Shown here: positions 24,220 through 36,391 of the stretch, one piece after another
Layout of the letters: each line of letters begins with the position of its first letter
How positions within the stretch are numbered: the stretch's first letter is position 1
Source: Cinnamomum chago
Taxonomy: Eukaryota; Streptophyta; Magnoliopsida; Laurales; Lauraceae
Assembly: GCA_038049695.1 (NCBI GenBank)
Contig: CP142456.1
Location: 77,027,422-77,091,421 of the forward strand
Direction of reading: 5' to 3'
Length of the DNA stretch: 64,000 nt
The notes under the pieces: model-generated
Databases searched by the model: none
The model's input: the letters and a program-made list of their open reading frames with translations, nothing else
What the model was told of the DNA's origin: nothing
Made by a program: the position numbers and the translations under genes

Positions 24220-27200
24220 TGATACACCTTCTACCTTGTCAAATTTGTAGACTCCTCATTTCCATACATGTGGAACACTTATGGTCAAGTTCAACTAGGG
24301 TTGCGACCTGGGTTAGGCCCAACCTAAATCCAGTTGGTGCAATCTGTTTTTTTTTTTTTTTTTTAAATGGTAATAAAAATTTTGGGCGTATGAGGAGCCA
24401 AAAGACATGTATTGAAATTATTGAAGACATGTATTGAAATTATTGAAGACATGTATGAAGGAGCAGTAACGAGTGTGAGAACTACTTGTGGAGAGACATG
24501 GGAGTTCCCCGTGATTATAGATTTGCATAAGGGGTTGGCCCTAAGCCCATATCTTTTTGCACTGATTATGGACAAGGTAACTGCTCATATTCAAGAAGAG
24601 GTACCTTGGTGCATGATATTTGCAGATGATATTGTGTTGGTAGATGAATCCAAGAGATGGTATGAATGCAAAACTCGAGAGATGGTGGGAGGGTTTAGAA
24701 CCCAAATGCTTTAAAATAAGGCGTACAAAGGCGGAATATATGGTTTGTAACTTCAATGGGCATATAGAAAGGGCTTAAACTACTGTGAGAATTGACGACC
24801 ATGAGATATCACAAAGTAATTCTTTCTGCTACCTTGGCTCTATAATTAGTAAGGATGGGGAGATTGATGAAGATGTCGAACATAGGATTAAAGCAATATG
24901 GTTGAAGTGGAGACTTGCTTCTGGAGTACTTTGTGACCGACGAATGCCAACAAGATTGAAGGGGAAATTTTATAGGACAACGATTAGACCAGCCATGACT
25001 TATGGAGCAGAATGTAGTCCAATCAAGAAGCAATATATGCACAAAATGGATGTAGCAGAGATGAGAATATTAAGGTAGATGTGTGGTAAACTAGGAAGGA
25101 TATAATTAGAAATGAGCGCTTTCGAGAGTATTTAGGGGTAGCAACAATAGGGGATAAAATTAAAGAAATTTGTTTGAGATGGTTTGGGCATGTCCAACGT
25201 AGGCCGGTAATAGCGTCGGTAAAGAAAAGTTTAGCCATGAAAGTTGATGACCCACCAAGGGGAAGGGGTATGCCTAAGAGGACGTGGATGGTGGTAGTAA
25301 AGATAGATATGAAGAAGCGTAACTTATCTGAGGATTTGGCTCAAGATAGATTCGAATGGAAAAACAGAATTCATGCAACTGATCCTAACATAGTTGGGAC
25401 AAGGCTTCGATGATGAATCAAATTTTTGGAGCAATCAGATTTCTGTTTGGTAGCAAGTGGGCTCTAGGCATGTATGATGCTCCATGGAGGATAATCACCT
25501 CATAGATGAGTTATAGGGCATTCACCCAATACAATGACGTGTCTCTTGCCCATGGGCTGAGAGCTGAGAGGGTTTGATGGTATAGCTGACTATTTGGCAG
25601 AACATGGAGTATCACAGCACTATTATGGTTTGGTGATGTGAATTGTGATCCCTTAGTTTGAGGGTGACCTATGCCATGTGTTCTTTGTTTGGTTTTGGTA
25701 TCCCTGTTCCATGTTTTTGTTTATTAGCTTTGTCATGTGCAGGTTTGTCTTATCTCTAGCTCTCGCTTCGCTTAAATGTTCTGTTTTTTCTCCATAAAGT
25801 TAGTCTCTTACTATTTGGGAAAAATAGAAAAGATTGGTTGTGTTGGGTTGGGCTAATTTGGGTTCATGTCAGACTCATGTCACAAAAGTCCAATTCAATG
25901 TGAACTTAGGTAGGGTTCAGTTTGTGGCCTTGGTGATGCATGACCACCCCTGATGGCCTATTGTCTGTGTGAGAGGCCCCAAACCCCAAAATATTCCCTA
26001 GTCGTGCATCATAATATGGGTTCTATTCATGTTAGGTGACTTGACTAAATCACATGGGATAATTGGAGGAATTCATCTATAGTTTATTATGAGATTTATA
26101 CTTATTTACAAGGTAAAGAGTTCTAAACGTGGTTTAAAATATCATCTGATATGATACGTATCAGATGTGAACTAGGTATTGTTTTCATTGATATGATATT
26201 TTGTATCTATCTCATTATTGGGTTACGTTGTGTGTAAAGAAGATTTATTGCCTGGTCGTCTGGGCCACAGGCCTAATAGCGTAATGGGCTCGGATCATGG
26301 TCCGAATAACCTGCAGTTCTGTTGTAAATTTTAGATAAAGTCAAAGTGATATAGGTCTTATCCCCTGTATTCAGCTAATGAGCGTTATCAACTCTAATTT
26401 TTACTCTTATAAATGAGATTTCAGATTAGTCTGACATGAAGTTTGAGGCGTATGATTCTGAAAATGGAAAAATTAACTCTTTGATAGCAAATAGTGCTGA
26501 TCCTTCTATTGGTATACAGTTGGCCATATTTAAGCTGCCTAAAGAGGCTTGGGAATATTTATCTCACTTATACATGCAACCTAATTCAGCCAAGTGATAT
26601 CAATTAGAATGTGAAACAAAAAATGCTGAATAAGGGAATGGCAATATCCATGATTTCTACATACAGATTATTGAATTGTGAGTCCAGCTTGCTCTAATGG
26701 AACCTCAATTCATCTGCACTGTCGATACCACACCTTCATTATGTACAGACGAGAAACCAAACTTCTTCAGTTCCTTATGGCTCTTGGACCTGTGTTTGGG
26801 CACATTAGGGGGCTGCTACGTCATAGATCACCACTGCCCTCCGCGGATTCTGTTCCCTAAGAACTCCTCACCAAAGAATCAACCCAAAGCTCACTACTGA
26901 AAAAGAAACTAGTTGATACGCAATTTGTCTTAGCTAGTATAACTGACGACTCCATTTAGAATGACCAAGGAACCTCTGATATTTTCAACTACTGTAAGAA
27001 ACTCGAGCATTAAAAATGGGATTGCCTCATTTGTTTTAGAACTTAAGGCAATTGAAGGTCTGATCGAGCTCGACGAAACAGTAATCGGGGTCCTCCACAA
27101 TCTAATCCTGTCAATGGTCAAGGAGCCCCTTCATTTAACTCTGCATCCTTTTCCGTCAATACAAACCTACTACAGGTCCCTGGAGATCTTACAACACATT

Positions 27201-30200
27201 CAAACTGCTGGTTTATGAAAGGTTGCAGCAAATGCTTTTGACATCCCTAGAGAATTGTCAACCATCTACTATGGTCTCTGCCATGGCAACACAACAGGTA
27301 AATGCTCCTTGACATGGGATTTTTATTCTTGTGCTTTGTGTCACATGACGTCAGATAAGTCATTGTTAACCAACTGTCATACACCAGTCCAACCCCTTTT
27401 TATCCGAACTGCTATAATCTAGTTGATAATTGAGTCAAATGTCCCAGTTTGTGCTAAAATTAATTATAGATTAGGATGGATGACCATTCCTTTATTTATT
27501 GAGTTATAATCTTCTTTACTCTACACATCACAGAACACTGCAGTTGGGCTAATTAGCTGGCCCAAATGGACTGGTAGACCAGGTCTGGGCCTGTTCTGGA
27601 TGGGGCATGGGGCACAGGCCCCTATGGGCTTGGCACGCTTCTTGGGTCCCTATGGATCTAAACATGGGATTTCTAATGGCCTACCGTCCACTAGACTTTA
27701 CCCAACAGTCTCAAGACTCAAGAGGGGACTGCTTTGTGAAAAGTCCTATATGTGCAGTTAATGGGCCTTTTCAGGCACCATGGATTCAAGCCATCTACCA
27801 GAGCATCGGTCCCATGTGCATGATCATACGCCTAGAAAGATCAGGACTTGGGCCACAGGGATCTTCTTGGTTCAACATATGGATCCATATCAATTTCTGC
27901 TGCTGCTCTGCTGTTGTTGTAAGACTTAATTCATTGTTCATACTGAATAATAGAGCTTAATGAATAGCATGCACAATTCTCAGTTGAAAAACCTTTACAT
28001 TTAATTTAATAATACAGAATGGGCTAGGCTTCTATGTGGGTCTTTAACAGAAATGAAATATTGTGTTTAACTCATCCATTATAAATGGCATATGGGATGT
28101 CAATCTTGATTATTTGTCAATTTGTGGTCACTTTTGTGGATAGAACTTTACCCCAAATTAAACAGTACTTTAAACTTTACCCCAAACCTTTAACATAACT
28201 TTACCCCACATTGTGTTTATCTCTACCTTGGCACAATGGTTTAAACTGATGGTGTAGATCATTAGGTCATGGGTTCGAGACACGGCACCAACAGAGAGAG
28301 GGCCAGGTCAGATAGAACTTTACCCTGAGTTAGTTGATTGGATGGTTCTAAGCATTTAGTGTGGTGTTGAATTTCGCTTACCATTCATTCTCTTCTTAAT
28401 CATTCATTTGATCGACACCAGTTGGATAGTTCTGGTTGTCTAATCAAGTGTTTTTTGGGCTAGTTCCCCTTGCTATGGCACTTACAATTTGGAGCAAGTA
28501 TGCTGCTTTTAAGGCAGATGAGTGATGCAGAGCAAATGTTTATTTTTAGTAACTTTTTAATTTTATTGTAATTAGGATTAGTATTCCGATTTCCTAGTTT
28601 GATTAGGATACTTCCTATTATTAGATTATGTTTTCTTAGGCCCTAAGTTACTTTGCCTATTTATATTACAATGTAGAGATAATAATCTCAGATTTGGAGT
28701 TGAATAAAATTGGGATTTTCCCTTGGGGAGGTTGTTCCTCGTTTTAGAAATCTCTGCGGCGATAATTTGAGGTGTCTTTGACACGTGCTTCGGCATCTAC
28801 GCAAGCCCTAACCCTAGGGCTTGCATCAGTTGGTATCAGAGTAAAGATCAATATTGCTCCAATTCATCTCCGATCACCGATCGGAGCCTACCCATCGTCC
28901 ACCATCCATCCTTCCCTGACACGCCCCCGCCCTAACGCAAAACCCATTCACTTAAACCATTCTCTGCCAAAAAAAAAAAAAAAAGGAGATACTTCAGATT
29001 TGCCTTGCAGAACAGTAAGAGGGAGTGCAGTCACCCACCGTCCGATTGAGCAAGCCGACTATACCCGTTCGTGCTTCATCGGAATATTATAGTCACAACC
29101 TCCGTCACCACGGGCTGAAACGGAAAGAGAAGCAGCAGAGGAAGGGGGGCTGGTCTTGTGGTTGAAAGGGAAAACGAAAAAGGTAAAGAGAAGGAAAAGT
29201 AGGAGAGAGAACGGAAGCAATATCTTTTCCAGCCACTTTGTTTTTGCTGTACACCTGTTGGAAGTCATCCCATACTTTTGGTGTCTTGCATCACCAAAGA
29301 TTTCAGTGGTCTTTATAGATATACCAACGATTACTGTGGTCTTTAGAAAAATTTTCCAGTCAGCATTAAATTCAGTTCTTGCCAACTTCGTCTGTTTTGA
29401 AGAAACGCCAAGTTGTGCTGACATCATCACTGCATCACAGAATCTGATCCACAACAAATTTAACACGATCAACGGTTGAGGCTCGTTCTTACGATATCGG
29501 GCTCATCCACCATCAGATTTAAGATCCATTTTCGCCAGCATGATCATGGAGAGCAATCTAAACATCAGGTCAGTCAGAAATTTTAAATTTGCTTTAAATG
29601 AAAATGCCTCCTAAGAAGCATGTAGAAGTGGAGTCTTCCTCTCATCATGATGATGATTTGAGGGGAACCGTTGCGGAATTATCAACAAATGTTAATCAAT
29701 TATCCGCTATGATGGTTCAAATGCAAGACACTCTTGCAAGGATTGAAACCCGATTAACTACTTTAGAAACTAATCGGCGTGAGGATAATCATCGAGTTGA
29801 TGGAGGACATAATCGGAATCACCGAGATCCACATGTAGTCAATGTTGATCGTGATTTGGGCATTAAGCTCGTGATTCCAGAATATGATGGAAACTTGAAA
29901 CAGGAGGAATTCATGGATTAGTTAGTGTGTGTTGAAAATATTTTTGCACACGAGCCAATGACGGATGGTCATAAAGTCACCGTAGTGGCAACTCGATTGC
30001 GCAATTATGCTGCGATTTGGTGGGCCGAGTTGCAAAAGAAACGAAGAAATCAAAATATTGACCCCGTTGAAACATGGATCGAGATGAAGAATTTATTGAA
30101 GCAAAAATTCCTCCCTGTGATTTATTCAAGAGATATTCGTTCAAGTTTTCAAGATTTGAAGCAAGGTTCCAAAATTGTTATTGAATATTCTGAGATCCTA

Positions 30201-33200
30201 ACCATGCAAGCTCATTGTTGCCTGAATGAAGATGATGATGTGTTGGTTGATCGATATTTTCATGGGCTACGCATTGACATACAACATATCCTTACTTTCA
30301 AGAATTTTGATAATGTTGATGAGATCATCCAACATGCGATCAAAGCGGAAGACATTGCTAATTATCAAGCTAGAAAGTTTAGTCTCTAAATGGCCTGCAC
30401 AGAAGACCCCAGCAAAGTCAGACTTCAATCCAAGTGCCGGTTCTTCAGAAAAGTTTTCCTCCAAGTTTGAAGATCAAAACAAGTTCACATGTTTTCATTG
30501 TAAGCAAAAGGGTCACTGTGCGTTTGAATGCCCAAAAAGAATAAATTTACTGGAAGGTGCACAAGAAGAACCGGAAACAAAAGATGATCCTAAAAGTGAA
30601 GACTCCGATGAAGTGGAGGAAATAGCAGCTGAAACAGATGGTGCACTTCTCTTGGTGCAACACGAGTCTTCCTACTGTTGAGAAATATGGTTGCAGAAAA
30701 ATATTTTTCGTTCCACAGGTAAAATACATGGGCAAAATTGTATAGTTGTGATTGATGGTGGAAGTTGTGAGAATATTATCTCTCAAACTCTTGTTGATCG
30801 CTTGAAGTTGAAGGTTTACAAGCACAATCGTCCCTACTTTGTCAAATGGCTAATGACAGGTGATGAAGTGCAAGTGCGACATACAGGCTATGTTACTTTT
30901 TCAGTTGGGTGATGATTACAAAGATACAATTTGGTGCGATGTGCTACCCATGGACAATGGAGATATCCTATTGGGTCGCCCATGGATGTATGACAAGGAT
31001 GACACTCATGGAATGCGCAACAATACATATACCTTTATGCACGGTGGACAAGAAGTTACTCTTCATCCAAAGAAGCCAGAATCACCGAAGAAGAAATCAA
31101 AGCCCATGCTACAAAGGAAGTGCTTCACGTACATCATATATACAGAGGCAACTTGAAGAAGACCCGAGTTCGAAGAGTTCGAGGTCGAACTCTTCTTTCA
31201 ACCTGGGGGGGAATGATGCAGAGTAGATGCTTATTTTTAGTAACTTCTTAATTTTATTGTAATTAGGATTAGTATTCTGATTTCCTAGTTTGATTATGAT
31301 ACTTTCTATTATTAGATTATGTTTTCTTAGGCCCTAAGTTACTTTGCCTATTTATATTACAATGTAGAGATAATAATATCAGATTTGGAGTTGAATAAAA
31401 TTGGGATTTTCCCTTGGAGAGGTTGTTCCTCGTTTTAGAAATCCCTGCGGAGATAATTTGAGGTGCCTTCGACACGTGCTTCGGCATCTATGCAAACCCT
31501 AACCTTAGGGCCTGCATCAATGAGTTGTCATAGTTTGGGTAGTGGAAGGCACATAGGAGTAAACCTTATCCTAGGTCTTTTGTTATTATATGGCTGATAC
31601 TGGCTTGTTTTTAAAGACTCAAAACTAAATATGTTGTTTTGGCTTTCCTAACTTTCTTAGATTCACAGGTGAGTTCGTATGCCATTAGGGATGCTGAGGA
31701 GTACAAGAACTACTGTGATCGGCCGAAGGACCAGCGGCCAAAGCCTGAGGAAATAATTGGGGTATGGGTTATTGCATGTGGAAAATTTAATTGATCATAT
31801 TATCCACTATATTCTCAATGATTATGTCCTTTTCCTCCCATATAGTTCCTTTTGAGCTGACGAGCTACTTCCCAGTCACTCAAACCAGTGTGGATGGGAT
31901 CATATGAACCACTAAAAATGACCACTCTCTTTTATGGGACGTGGCCAAATTTACTCTAATATGAGTTGGCCCCACAATAGGATAACTTAGGAATAAAATA
32001 GAAAAAAAAGAGAAAAAAATCATTATGAATAAAATATATAAAAAAGAAAAAAAAAATCATGTGTCTTACACAAGCTGAAACTTATGGTGTAGCCCACTCA
32101 TATTTGAGTAAAATTGGCCATGTCCTATAAATGAAGAGGACACATTTTGAGTGTTCAGGTTTTCATTAGATGAGCATAGTTGTCAATTCCATTTTGGTCA
32201 CCCTTCTGATTTGACCCAGCAGTGGAACATTTCGGCATTCTGGTGAATTTCGGTATTCCGTTCCGGAAAAGACGCGATTGAAAAATGAAAAAAATATAAA
32301 AGAATACCTAAAAAAAAAATTTAGTTGAATGCTAAAATAATACTTAAAATTCCTACTTACATCACTTGAATTATATTACACTCTATAGTTGACCATTTTC
32401 TAAGTTTTCACTACATATGAATGGGAGTATGAAACCTTGGCCGGAATGGGGCGGAATTGGTTCAGAATTGAAACTGGAATTGGGACCGGAAAGTTTTAGA
32501 GGGCCATTCCATTCCACTCAAGGCCAATTCCGGAATGTTCCGGCCAGAACGGAACGGAATTGACAACTATGTAGATGAGACTCACCAAATGTGAGACCAT
32601 GGATGATGACTTGGTGATGATGGAGGCAAAGGATTTTGAGAAGGCCCCTAACATAGGGTCTTCCGATTGGGCTTGAGTAAAAAAACTTCCAAATGTGAAT
32701 ATCCTTCTTATCCTTGCAATCCTTTGAGGCAGCCTCTAACATCGGGTTTTCCAATTGGACTAAAGTAAAAAACTTCCAAATGTGAATATCCTTTTTATTC
32801 CTGCAAATGAAAATGTTAACAAGCAGACTCAATAGAGAGACATTCTTGGACTCCACATACTGACCCAAAAACCTCCTCACCAACACATTCCAAGAAAATG
32901 CGTCTTCCTCTCCCATACAACAATCCTTAACCAAAGGCCCGAAACACCCTTTGAGATAATCTAAGAAGGCCCTTTACTCACACAATGATCATACCAAAAA
33001 GTGACTCTTGTACCTATCCCAACTCCTAAACCCTTCCCTTTTCTAAAAATCTTTCCCTTGACATTAGATGCACCCCAAAAGAAGAAATGACCCCCCAACA
33101 TCCTGAACTCCTAATCTCCTATACCTTGGCTTCTGCTATGGTTGGTTCTCCGAATTTGTCTTGTCATGGTGGCAGTTACCTTATGAAAACCAATGTTGAA

Positions 33201-34647
33201 TAGGTGCAAAATCTAGAGCCAAGGAAATTCAGTATTGAGATATAAATTTCTGTTCTTGTTCTGCTCTTGGGCATTAGGCGTCATCTAGATCCAACCTTGG
33301 CAAGATGCTCCTTTGGAGTTTGAGTTTGAAGGTTTCTTTGGTAGAAAAGAGTAATTTTAATTTTAAAAAAAGTTCATTTGATTTAATAGGCTTAGAATTG
33401 AAAAGTACATTTCTGTTTTTACATGAAATTCAGAAATTCTACTTTCCAAAGAAAATTTAACTTTTCCAACAGCCCATAGCACAGTTGGAAAGTACTCATT
33501 GTTGCAACCATGAGGTTGCAGGTTTGAGTATGTTGCCAGTCAAAAAGAGAAAGAAAGTCCAAGAACTTTATTCTTTTCTGCCTTAATCTGCCACTGAAGT
33601 CTGGGTAAAAGACCAACAGGAAATTTCGACTTGCCTGAATAGATCTTTATACTGGTGTATTCAGGACATTGCAGAACATCTCACAACCATACATCTCTCC
33701 CGCTGTGAACGTGGAAGGCGTTGCTTATATGAAGGTTCAACTCCACCAGGCGGCTTTCCAAATTCATGGGTATTTACAACATAATTTTCTTCCCTTCTGT
33801 CTACTACTCTGGTTCAGTTTCTCACCTCCTTTTTTTTCCTTTTGACAGAATGGTGCAACGAACTGTACTTCTGAACTTGCAATCTTGAAAAACAATGAAA
33901 TACATACGTGGGATAGGGGTTATGATGATGAAGGAAATCAAGTAAGTTTCAGTCATTAATTATAATTGCCTCTTTTTTTTTTTTGAGGCAAAATTTATAT
34001 ATTTCTCTTGGTATTTTGGTTGAGTTCTTATTTAAAAAGCCTGTTATTTATCAAAAAGATGATATTTTCAAGAAGAGTGAGGACACATTTTTGGTTGCAC
34101 CCCAATTGGGTCAGCCTGTTGGTTTGGGTCCATTAGAGCCCTAATTTGATTGGTCAAGCAAAATAACAGCAATCTCCTTGGCCTTCATTCATAGATGCCA
34201 GCTGATCTACCAGTTGTCTGTTCACTCAGCATCTGGGTGGCTCGGAAATTGGGAATTGCATTTGGTAGTTTACATTTTTATAACTTTTGTGCCTCAAATC
34301 ATTTACACTGATTTACAATTTCAATGAATGATTTTTTGTTAGCGGGTATTTACAAAAAATCTGCCAATTTGGGCATGAAAGCCAGAAAAGTAGCATCAGA
34401 TAAGGCATATATCCAAACACGGTCAAAATGATTGGGGTCTTGCTTAAAACAAGACATTATACATAAAATTTATTGGAGATTTGTGTTTCCATGTGAACAG
34501 GTTTGGGGAGCAAAGGGAGGCCCTTATGAGTTCAAACCTGCTCCTACACCTGCAGTGAGTTCTGATTACATGTTTTCCCCTGTAAATTTCGTCCCTGCAG
34601 TGTCACTGGGAAAGAAGATTGAGGATTCATTTATCATGCGGGAATAA
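20460..34647 (+). CDS. CRL: CRL (CRUMPLED LEAF), plastid outer-envelope CpcT/CpeT-like protein
   Basis: Nine exons, all with GT-AG introns and continuous phase: 20460-20624, 21334-21383, 22814-22874, 22967-23002, 23936-23986, 31669-31761, 33665-33769, 33849-33941 and 34501-34647, giving 266 aa (Arabidopsis CRL is about 261). An N-terminal hydrophobic anchor ([18 protein letters not shown], residues ~15-32) precedes the CpcT/CpeT-like domain: [91 protein letters not shown]. In Arabidopsis CRL sits in the plastid outer envelope and its loss disturbs plastid division and cell division; phycobilin-lyase relatives explain the domain name, not necessarily an enzyme activity. Intron 5 (23987-31668) is 7.7 kb and packed with transposons. 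The ORF is intact, so I expect a working gene. An in-frame CCTGCA|GTGAGT at 34553 could permit alternative splicing of the last exon. Confidence 0.95.
23180..23326 (+). mobile_element. tRNA-derived SINE with A tail
   Basis: It has a box A-like TAGCTTAATGG (23180-23190) and a box B-like GGTTTGATTCC (23223-23233) at tRNA-like spacing. A G-rich body and a 15-base A tail (23312-23326) follow. It lies in CRL intron 4 on the gene strand. It differs from the other SINE family in this window. No clear target duplication was found. Confidence 0.65.
23701..23785 (+). mobile_element. Short tRNA-derived SINE, family 'GCAACC', TSD AGGGATTAGA
   Basis: Box A-like TGGCACGGTGG (23717-23727), a GTTGCAACC-type hairpin core, box B GGTTCAAGACA (23760-23770) and an A-rich end. 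Direct repeats AGGGATTAGA flank it (23691-23700 and 23786-23795). Related copies are at 28225, 33478 and (minus) 40575. Confidence 0.65.
24150..24214. repeat. Compound (CT)n(CA)n microsatellite
   Basis: An uninterrupted CT run changes directly into a CA run in CRL intron 5. Confidence 0.95.
24390..25415 (+). mobile_element. RTE-type non-LTR retrotransposon, 3' part
   Basis: Reverse-transcriptase coding is readable in pieces: [11 protein letters not shown], the catalytic-region motif [13 protein letters not shown] (FADD in place of YADD), [43 protein letters not shown], then a tail ending [10 protein letters not shown] and CGATGATGAA. Frameshifts divide it into at least three frames. It is 5'-truncated, in CRL intron 5, on the gene strand. 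A 22-bp unit (ACATGTATTGAAATTATTGA) is tandemly repeated at 24406-24450. Confidence 0.85.
26430..27440 (+). pseudogene. Relic of a Ty1/copia gag-protease region
   Basis: Translated in shifting frames this shows copia-gag features: [21 protein letters not shown] near 26540, then a segment like [29 protein letters not shown] across 26770-26860. About 450 bases on, [19 protein letters not shown] (near 27340) resembles the sequence just after the copia protease active site. Many stops and shifts; no RT or integrase follows. In CRL intron 5. Confidence 0.65.
28225..28305 (+). mobile_element. tRNA-derived SINE fragment, family 'GCAACC'-like
   Basis: A TTGGCACAATGG box A-like element (about 28229-28240) and GGTTCGAGACA box B (28272-28282) are at tRNA-like spacing. 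It resembles the SINEs at 23701 and 33478. The ends are unclear. Confidence 0.5.
28523..28828 (+). repeat. 5' LTR of the gag-only element
   Basis: 306 bp, TG...CA ends, aligns without gaps to 31214-31519. Confidence 0.95.
29598..31155 (+). pseudogene. Gag-protease ORF of the gag-only element, broken
   Basis: It starts [18 protein letters not shown] with a predicted coiled coil, then a Ty3/gypsy-type gag ([25 protein letters not shown]). A TAG at 29919-29921 interrupts the frame where related proteins usually carry Trp. After 30389 the frame shifts. The CCHC zinc knuckle [14 protein letters not shown] is at about 30490-30531, and the retropepsin active-site-like [13 protein letters not shown] follows near 30745. 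A further shift near 30900 leads to [21 protein letters not shown]. The coding potential is thus lost by one nonsense mutation and at least two shifts, although gag-only elements can move in trans. Confidence 0.85.
31214..31519 (+). repeat. 3' LTR of the gag-only element
   Basis: 306 bp, same length as the 5' LTR, about 94% identical by hand count; followed by the ATGAG duplication. Confidence 0.95.
32175..32571. mobile_element. hAT-type MITE with 8-bp TSD TAGATGAG
   Basis: A 16-base perfect terminal inverted repeat CATAGTTGTCAATTCC is at 32175-32190 and 32556-32571. The 8-bp TAGATGAG is directly repeated outside (32167-32174, 32572-32579). Inside, GGAATTCCG-like words repeat in both orientations. 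397 bp, non-coding, in CRL intron 6. Eight-base duplications are typical of hAT transposition. Confidence 0.88.
33478..33555 (+). mobile_element. tRNA-derived SINE, family 'GCAACC'
   Basis: TAGCACAGTTGG (33478-33489), the GTTGCAACCATGAGGTTGCA hairpin core and box B GGTTTGAGTAT (33521-33531), then TTGCC and an A-rich end. In CRL intron 6. Confidence 0.65.
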
Positions 34648-36391
34648 TGTTATTTATCATGTTCCAGTTAGTGTTAATAAAACCATTGTTAATATAGTTC
34701 TCCAACAATGATTCTCTCTCTCTCTCTCTCTCTCTCTCCATTAATATTCTGTAGGTTTCATGTGACTTGGGTGAGTATAAACAAAGAAAAGTATGACAAT
34801 CACGTTAGGTAAGGTTTAGTCGCTAGCCTCAATAAAATGGGTTACTTCGGCCCAGGATCATCTCTTAAATTACTGGTAGGCTGTGCTTGTTTGTTCTGTT
34901 GTTTCAGACGTCTGAGACTGTGGGGTACGGTTTTGATATCCCTTTTAAGATGCATTGGGATGAATGGGCCTCAGAGATTGGTTACCTAGTGGTGTGTGCT
35001 CCATTGCAAAATTGTTATCTCCAGGACCAATCCCTGAATGGAACCTCCTCTACATCAGTGTTATCCTACGAGCAACTCAAGTGCAGTCCAGCTTTGGCCT
35101 TACCTTTCATCAGTGCAGCCTCTTGGATAGTCTTTTTATCCCACGGTCAGACACCATGTCTAATTTTACACTCATTGAACCTTTACTTATAATTAGATTA
35201 AGTCTCGGGAAAATATGTAGTTAAGATGTCATTAAACTTTAAAGTTGTTAAATTAAAGATAGGATAATCTGGTGGGGATGAATTGTTTTGGAGCCTTTTT
35301 GCTCATATGGATACGTTTCAATCTACACTGTTACCTTTGTAAACTTGCATCTAAGTTGGCTTTATGAGCTGGACTGTATATAGATTATATGATGTTTGCT
35401 CGTGGGTGAACACTTACCAATTTAAAGGCCACGCACCAAAATAACAATAGATCCCACATCTCATTTTTGGCCAACTATAAGCCTTTGGGTTTCCGAAAAT
35501 GGCATATATAAGCAAGAGACCTATTGACAGCTGATTTGCATGCACTTCTTTCATTCCAAATCATCAGTATTGCTAATGCATTATAGGTAACAGGAGGAAA
35601 AAAAAATAAAAAAAAATGGGACTCAGCGTTTGGATTTTGTTAGTACCAGCGGCCATCTCTTTCTTTAAGAAGAATAGTATACCTTGGGGGAGATGAGCGT
35701 GAAAGGGCTGGCAGTGATCAAAAGTGGGTCCATGGAGCTGGACTGCATTTACTGTTGCTCGTGGGATAACATCTCTCCATCTTCTACTATTCAATGTCCA
35801 TTACAGATTAAAAGCATAATTTCAAAATATGAAAAAAAAAGAGTAACATTTCCTTTTATAGAAATAAAATAAAGGGAAGATGGAAAATGAATATCATACC
35901 ATCACGCTAGTAACTCCTATACAAAGGAAAGTGAACTGTCTCATCTACATCACCTTCTGTCCTTCATTCCTCACTTCATGTCCTTTACCCCTTACCTCTT
36001 TAATAATCCATGAGTAGAGTTCATTTTACCCTAAATTCCCATGTACTCAATTCCTACACATCTTAATGCAAACAAACAGGCCCTAAAAGCTGGTTTAGAT
36101 TTTTGCAATACCTAATAGTAAATGAGACTGTAGTAATTATATTTAAAGAAAAACTTAGAGAGCAGGGAAGCGATTTCCAAGATCTCAGACGAGCCTAGGG
36201 TAACATTAACCTTCTACATTTATCCACTATTAGCCAACAAATGGGAGGCAGATTATGCAAAGCTTATTATCAAGAGTGCACAAAAACCAAGTTACAAACC
36301 ATATACAAAGACATCCATGGTAGTCTTTAATAGTAAAACAGACCGGGATTTATTAAAGTCAAGATTATGGCAGAAAATCAAGGAAAGCCGC
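34648..36391. other. Convergent intergenic region between CRL and transaldolase
   Basis: It contains the 3' ends of both genes, a (CT)n run (34710-34738), and non-coding AT-rich sequence. A segment after a TTTCAG at about 34907 (TCTGAGACTGTGGGG) could be a spliced CRL 3' UTR exon, but I cannot show it. I see no gene or recognisable transposon. Confidence 0.5.

Larger units (their letters stand above)
28523..31519 (+). mobile_element. Complete gag-protease-only LTR retrotransposon (TR-GAG-like), TSD ATGAG
   Basis: Two 306-bp LTRs (28523-28828 and 31214-31519) start TGATGCAGAG and end GCATCA. The target duplication ATGAG is perfect (28518-28522, 31520-31524). A Met-initiator primer binding site TGGTATCAGAG begins at 28831, and a purine tract (ACCTGGGGGGGAA, 31201-31213) precedes the 3' LTR. 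The 2.4 kb interior codes only for gag and a retropepsin-like domain; there is no reverse transcriptase, RNase H or integrase and no space for them. By hand count the LTRs differ at about 17 of 306 positions, so the insertion is not recent. It lies in CRL intron 5 in the gene's orientation. Confidence 0.95.

Noticed and set aside
27607-27960. A 117-codon open frame in CRL intron 5
   Set aside because: No family resemblance; it lies in G-rich repeat-relic sequence and has no start context or neighbours.
34887-35224. Two overlapping open frames just after CRL
   Set aside because: No domain resemblance and overlapping frames; more likely CRL 3' UTR or intergenic sequence.
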